32,528 nucleotides of DNA, from contig JABWBM010000016.1 of the NCBI GenBank assembly GCA_013360495.1, positions 1 through 32,528 of the forward strand, in the 5' to 3' direction. This DNA is from Planctomycetaceae bacterium (lineage in GTDB: Bacteria; Planctomycetota; UBA8742; UBA2392; JABWBM01). The notes beneath the pieces were generated by a model. The model was given only the letters and a program-made list of their open reading frames with translations. It had not been told where the DNA came from and did not search any database. A program made the translations under genes and the position numbers. Below, piece after piece: positions 30,993-32,528 of this stretch (positions are counted from its first letter, which is position 1; each line of letters starts with the position of its first letter).

Positions 30993-32528
30993 ATGGCCCA
31001 GGAATTCGTCATCATCCTCGATAACGGCGCGCAGTATACGCAGCTCATCGCGCGGCGCGTGCGCGAGCTCGGCGTGTATTCGGAAATCCTCCCCCATACG
31101 GCTAAGGCATCGGAGATCAAGGCGAAAAAGCCCATCGGCATCATCCTCTCCGGCGGGCCGGCATCGGTCTACGCCGAAGGTTCGCCCAAGGTCGACAACG
31201 AAATCTTCCGCTCGGGTATCCCGATTCTCGGCATCTGCTATGGCTTGCAACTGGCAGCCCAAGCGCTCGGTGGCAAGGTGATCCCCGGCAAAGAGCGCGA
31301 GTTCGGCCACGCGGAACTGATCGTCGATCATCCCGGCGATTTGCTCCACGGCTTCGAGAGCGCCGGGCACCACAAGGTCTGGATGAGTCACGGCGACAAG
31401 GTGGCGAGCCTGCCCGAATCCGACTGGCAAACTCTCGCCCACACCGGCAACTGCGAATACGCCGCCGTGCGTCACAAAAAACTCCCCTTCTTCGGCGTGC
31501 AGTTCCATCCCGAAGTCCACCACACCGTTGATGGCAAACAACTGCTGCACAATTTCCTCTTCGCCATCTGCCGCGCGCGAGGCGACTGGAAGATGACCTC
31601 CTTCATCGAGGATCAAGTCGCGCGCATTAGGCAGCAGGTCGGCAAAGCCCGAGTAATCTGCGGGCTGTCGGGCGGCGTGGACAGTTCCGTGGTCGCGGCG
31701 CTGATCTCGCAAGCCATCGGCGACCAGCTCACTTGCATCATGGTTGACAATGGTCTTTTGCGAACAGGCGAAGTTGAGACGGTGCGCAACGCCTTCGAGG
31801 GGCATTTCAACCTCAAGCTCGTGGTGGCAAGCGCCGCCGATCGCTTTCTCGACAAGCTCGCGGGCGTCACTGACCCAGACAAGAAGCGCATCATCATCGG
31901 CCATGAGTTCGTGCGCGTGTTCGAAGATGAGGCGCGCAAAGTGAAGGACGCGCGTTTCCTCGCACAAGGAACGCTTTACCCCGACGTGATCGAGTCGGTC
32001 GCGGCCCACGGCGGCCCGACGGCGCATATCAAGCGCCACCACAATGTCGGTGGCCTGCCCGAGGACATGAAATTCGAACTGATCGAGCCGCTGCGCATGC
32101 TCTTCAAGGACGAGGTGCGTGAGGTGGGCAAGGAGCTTGGCCTTCCCGACGCGCTCGTCTGGCGCCAGCCCTTCCCCGGCCCGGGGTTGGCTGTGCGCTG
32201 CCTCGGCGAGGTGAGCCGCGACAAGCTCAGGCTGCTGCGCGCCGCCGATGTGATCGTCACCGACGAGATCGAGAAAGCGGGTCTGACGCGCGACATCTGG
32301 CAGTCGTTCGTGGTGCTCCTTCCCGTGCAGTCGGTGGGGGTGATGGGCGACGAGCGCACCTATGAATTCACGGCCGCGTTACGCGCCGTCGAGTCCGTGG
32401 ACGGCATGACGGCTGACTGGGTAAAGCTCGACTATGCTTTGCTCGCGCGTATTTCGAACCGCATCATTAACGAAGTGCGCGGGATCAACCGCGTGGTGTA
32501 CGATATCTCGTCGAAACCGCCAGCGACG
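30993..32528 (+). CDS. guaA: GMP synthase (glutamine-hydrolysing), 3' end cut by window
   Basis: 512 codons are visible and the frame is open at the window edge; the last few residues are missing, judging from the usual family end after DISSKPPAT. The enzyme converts XMP to GMP using ATP and glutamine. The N-terminal class I amidotransferase has the Cys82 nucleophile (LGICYGLQL) and the His/Glu pair in FHPEVHHT. The ATP pyrophosphatase motif is [11 protein letters not shown]. The C-terminal dimerisation part includes [16 protein letters not shown]. The start [19 protein letters not shown] matches the family, with Asn where Phe is more common. It is the only long + strand gene in this section. 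Confidence 0.96.
   Translation, partial: MAQEFVIILDNGAQYTQLIARRVRELGVYSEILPHTAKASEIKAKKPIGIILSGGPASVYAEGSPKVDNEIFRSGIPILGICYGLQLAAQALGGKVIPGKEREFGHAELIVDHPGDLLHGFESAGHHKVWMSHGDKVASLPESDWQTLAHTGNCEYAAVRHKKLPFFGVQFHPEVHHTVDGKQLLHNFLFAICRARGDWKMTSFIEDQVARIRQQVGKARVICGLSGGVDSSVVAALISQAIGDQLTCIMVDNGLLRTGEVETVRNAFEGHFNLKLVVASAADRFLDKLAGVTDPDKKRIIIGHEFVRVFEDEARKVKDARFLAQGTLYPDVIESVAAHGGPTAHIKRHHNVGGLPEDMKFELIEPLRMLFKDEVREVGKELGLPDALVWRQPFPGPGLAVRCLGEVSRDKLRLLRAADVIVTDEIEKAGLTRDIWQSFVVLLPVQSVGVMGDERTYEFTAALRAVESVDGMTADWVKLDYALLARISNRIINEVRGINRVVYDISSKPPAT

Noticed and set aside
30960-32042. 360-codon frame on the - strand
   Set aside because: Antisense to guaA, whose motifs are unambiguous on the + strand.
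1-32528. CRISPR array
   Set aside because: No regularly spaced direct repeats of 23-47 bases were seen; the repeats present are inverted and irregular.

Overview
The window reads as a GC-rich (roughly 55-65 % in coding parts) Gram-negative bacterial chromosome carrying an integrated mobile element. Three things point to the general neighbourhood of planctomycetes and related little-studied phyla: a MoxR/DUF58/DUF4350 gene set, a HEAT-plus-VWA secreted protein, and intergenic repeats of the CACAGAG / CCACAGAT type. The species cannot be named from sequence reading alone. An outer-membrane barrel protein and a K+-type membrane pyrophosphatase fit a diderm with ion-coupled energetics.

Region 1 (1-2060, + strand): four consecutive small membrane-protein genes of unknown function, each with its own ribosome binding site. 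Two of them share the same 12-base leader. Region 2 (2066-8704, all genes on the - strand): a mobile element. In transcription order it holds a tyrosine integrase, an AlpA/excisionase-like HTH protein, a DUF3102-like protein, a second HTH protein, an HUH-type rolling-circle Rep and a terminase-small-subunit-like protein. It ends at a 3' fragment of a tRNA-Gly(CCC) gene (8660-8704), the usual scar of tRNA-targeted integration. The order int - alpA - rep - terS resembles phage-inducible islands (satellites), here with a rolling-circle initiator. An intact tRNA-Gly(CCC) is predicted to the left of the window.

Region 3 (8705-20100, - strand): a membrane-bound pyrophosphatase (hppA), a tiny Ala/Ser-rich protein, a 799-residue exported protein of unknown role, and a tightly coupled operon of membrane protein, DUF4129-like protein, DUF4350 protein, MoxR ATPase and DUF58 protein. 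Region 4 (20100-24240): two related small proteins of about 70 residues, then on the + strand an acidic outer-membrane barrel with a strong terminator and a secreted VWA protein.

Region 5 (24300-30035, - strand): six genes joined by short stop/start overlaps or gaps: CheY-like receiver, CheX-like phosphatase, a three-domain shikimate-pathway protein (AroD-AroE-AroK), prepilin peptidase, class IV aminotransferase and a diacylglycerol-kinase family enzyme. The AroD-AroE-AroK fusion is the most unusual single gene. Region 6 (30264-32528, + strand): a CAT-anticodon tRNA, a noncoding stretch with a bidirectional terminator and a REP-like repeat, and guaA, which runs off the window a few residues before its end.
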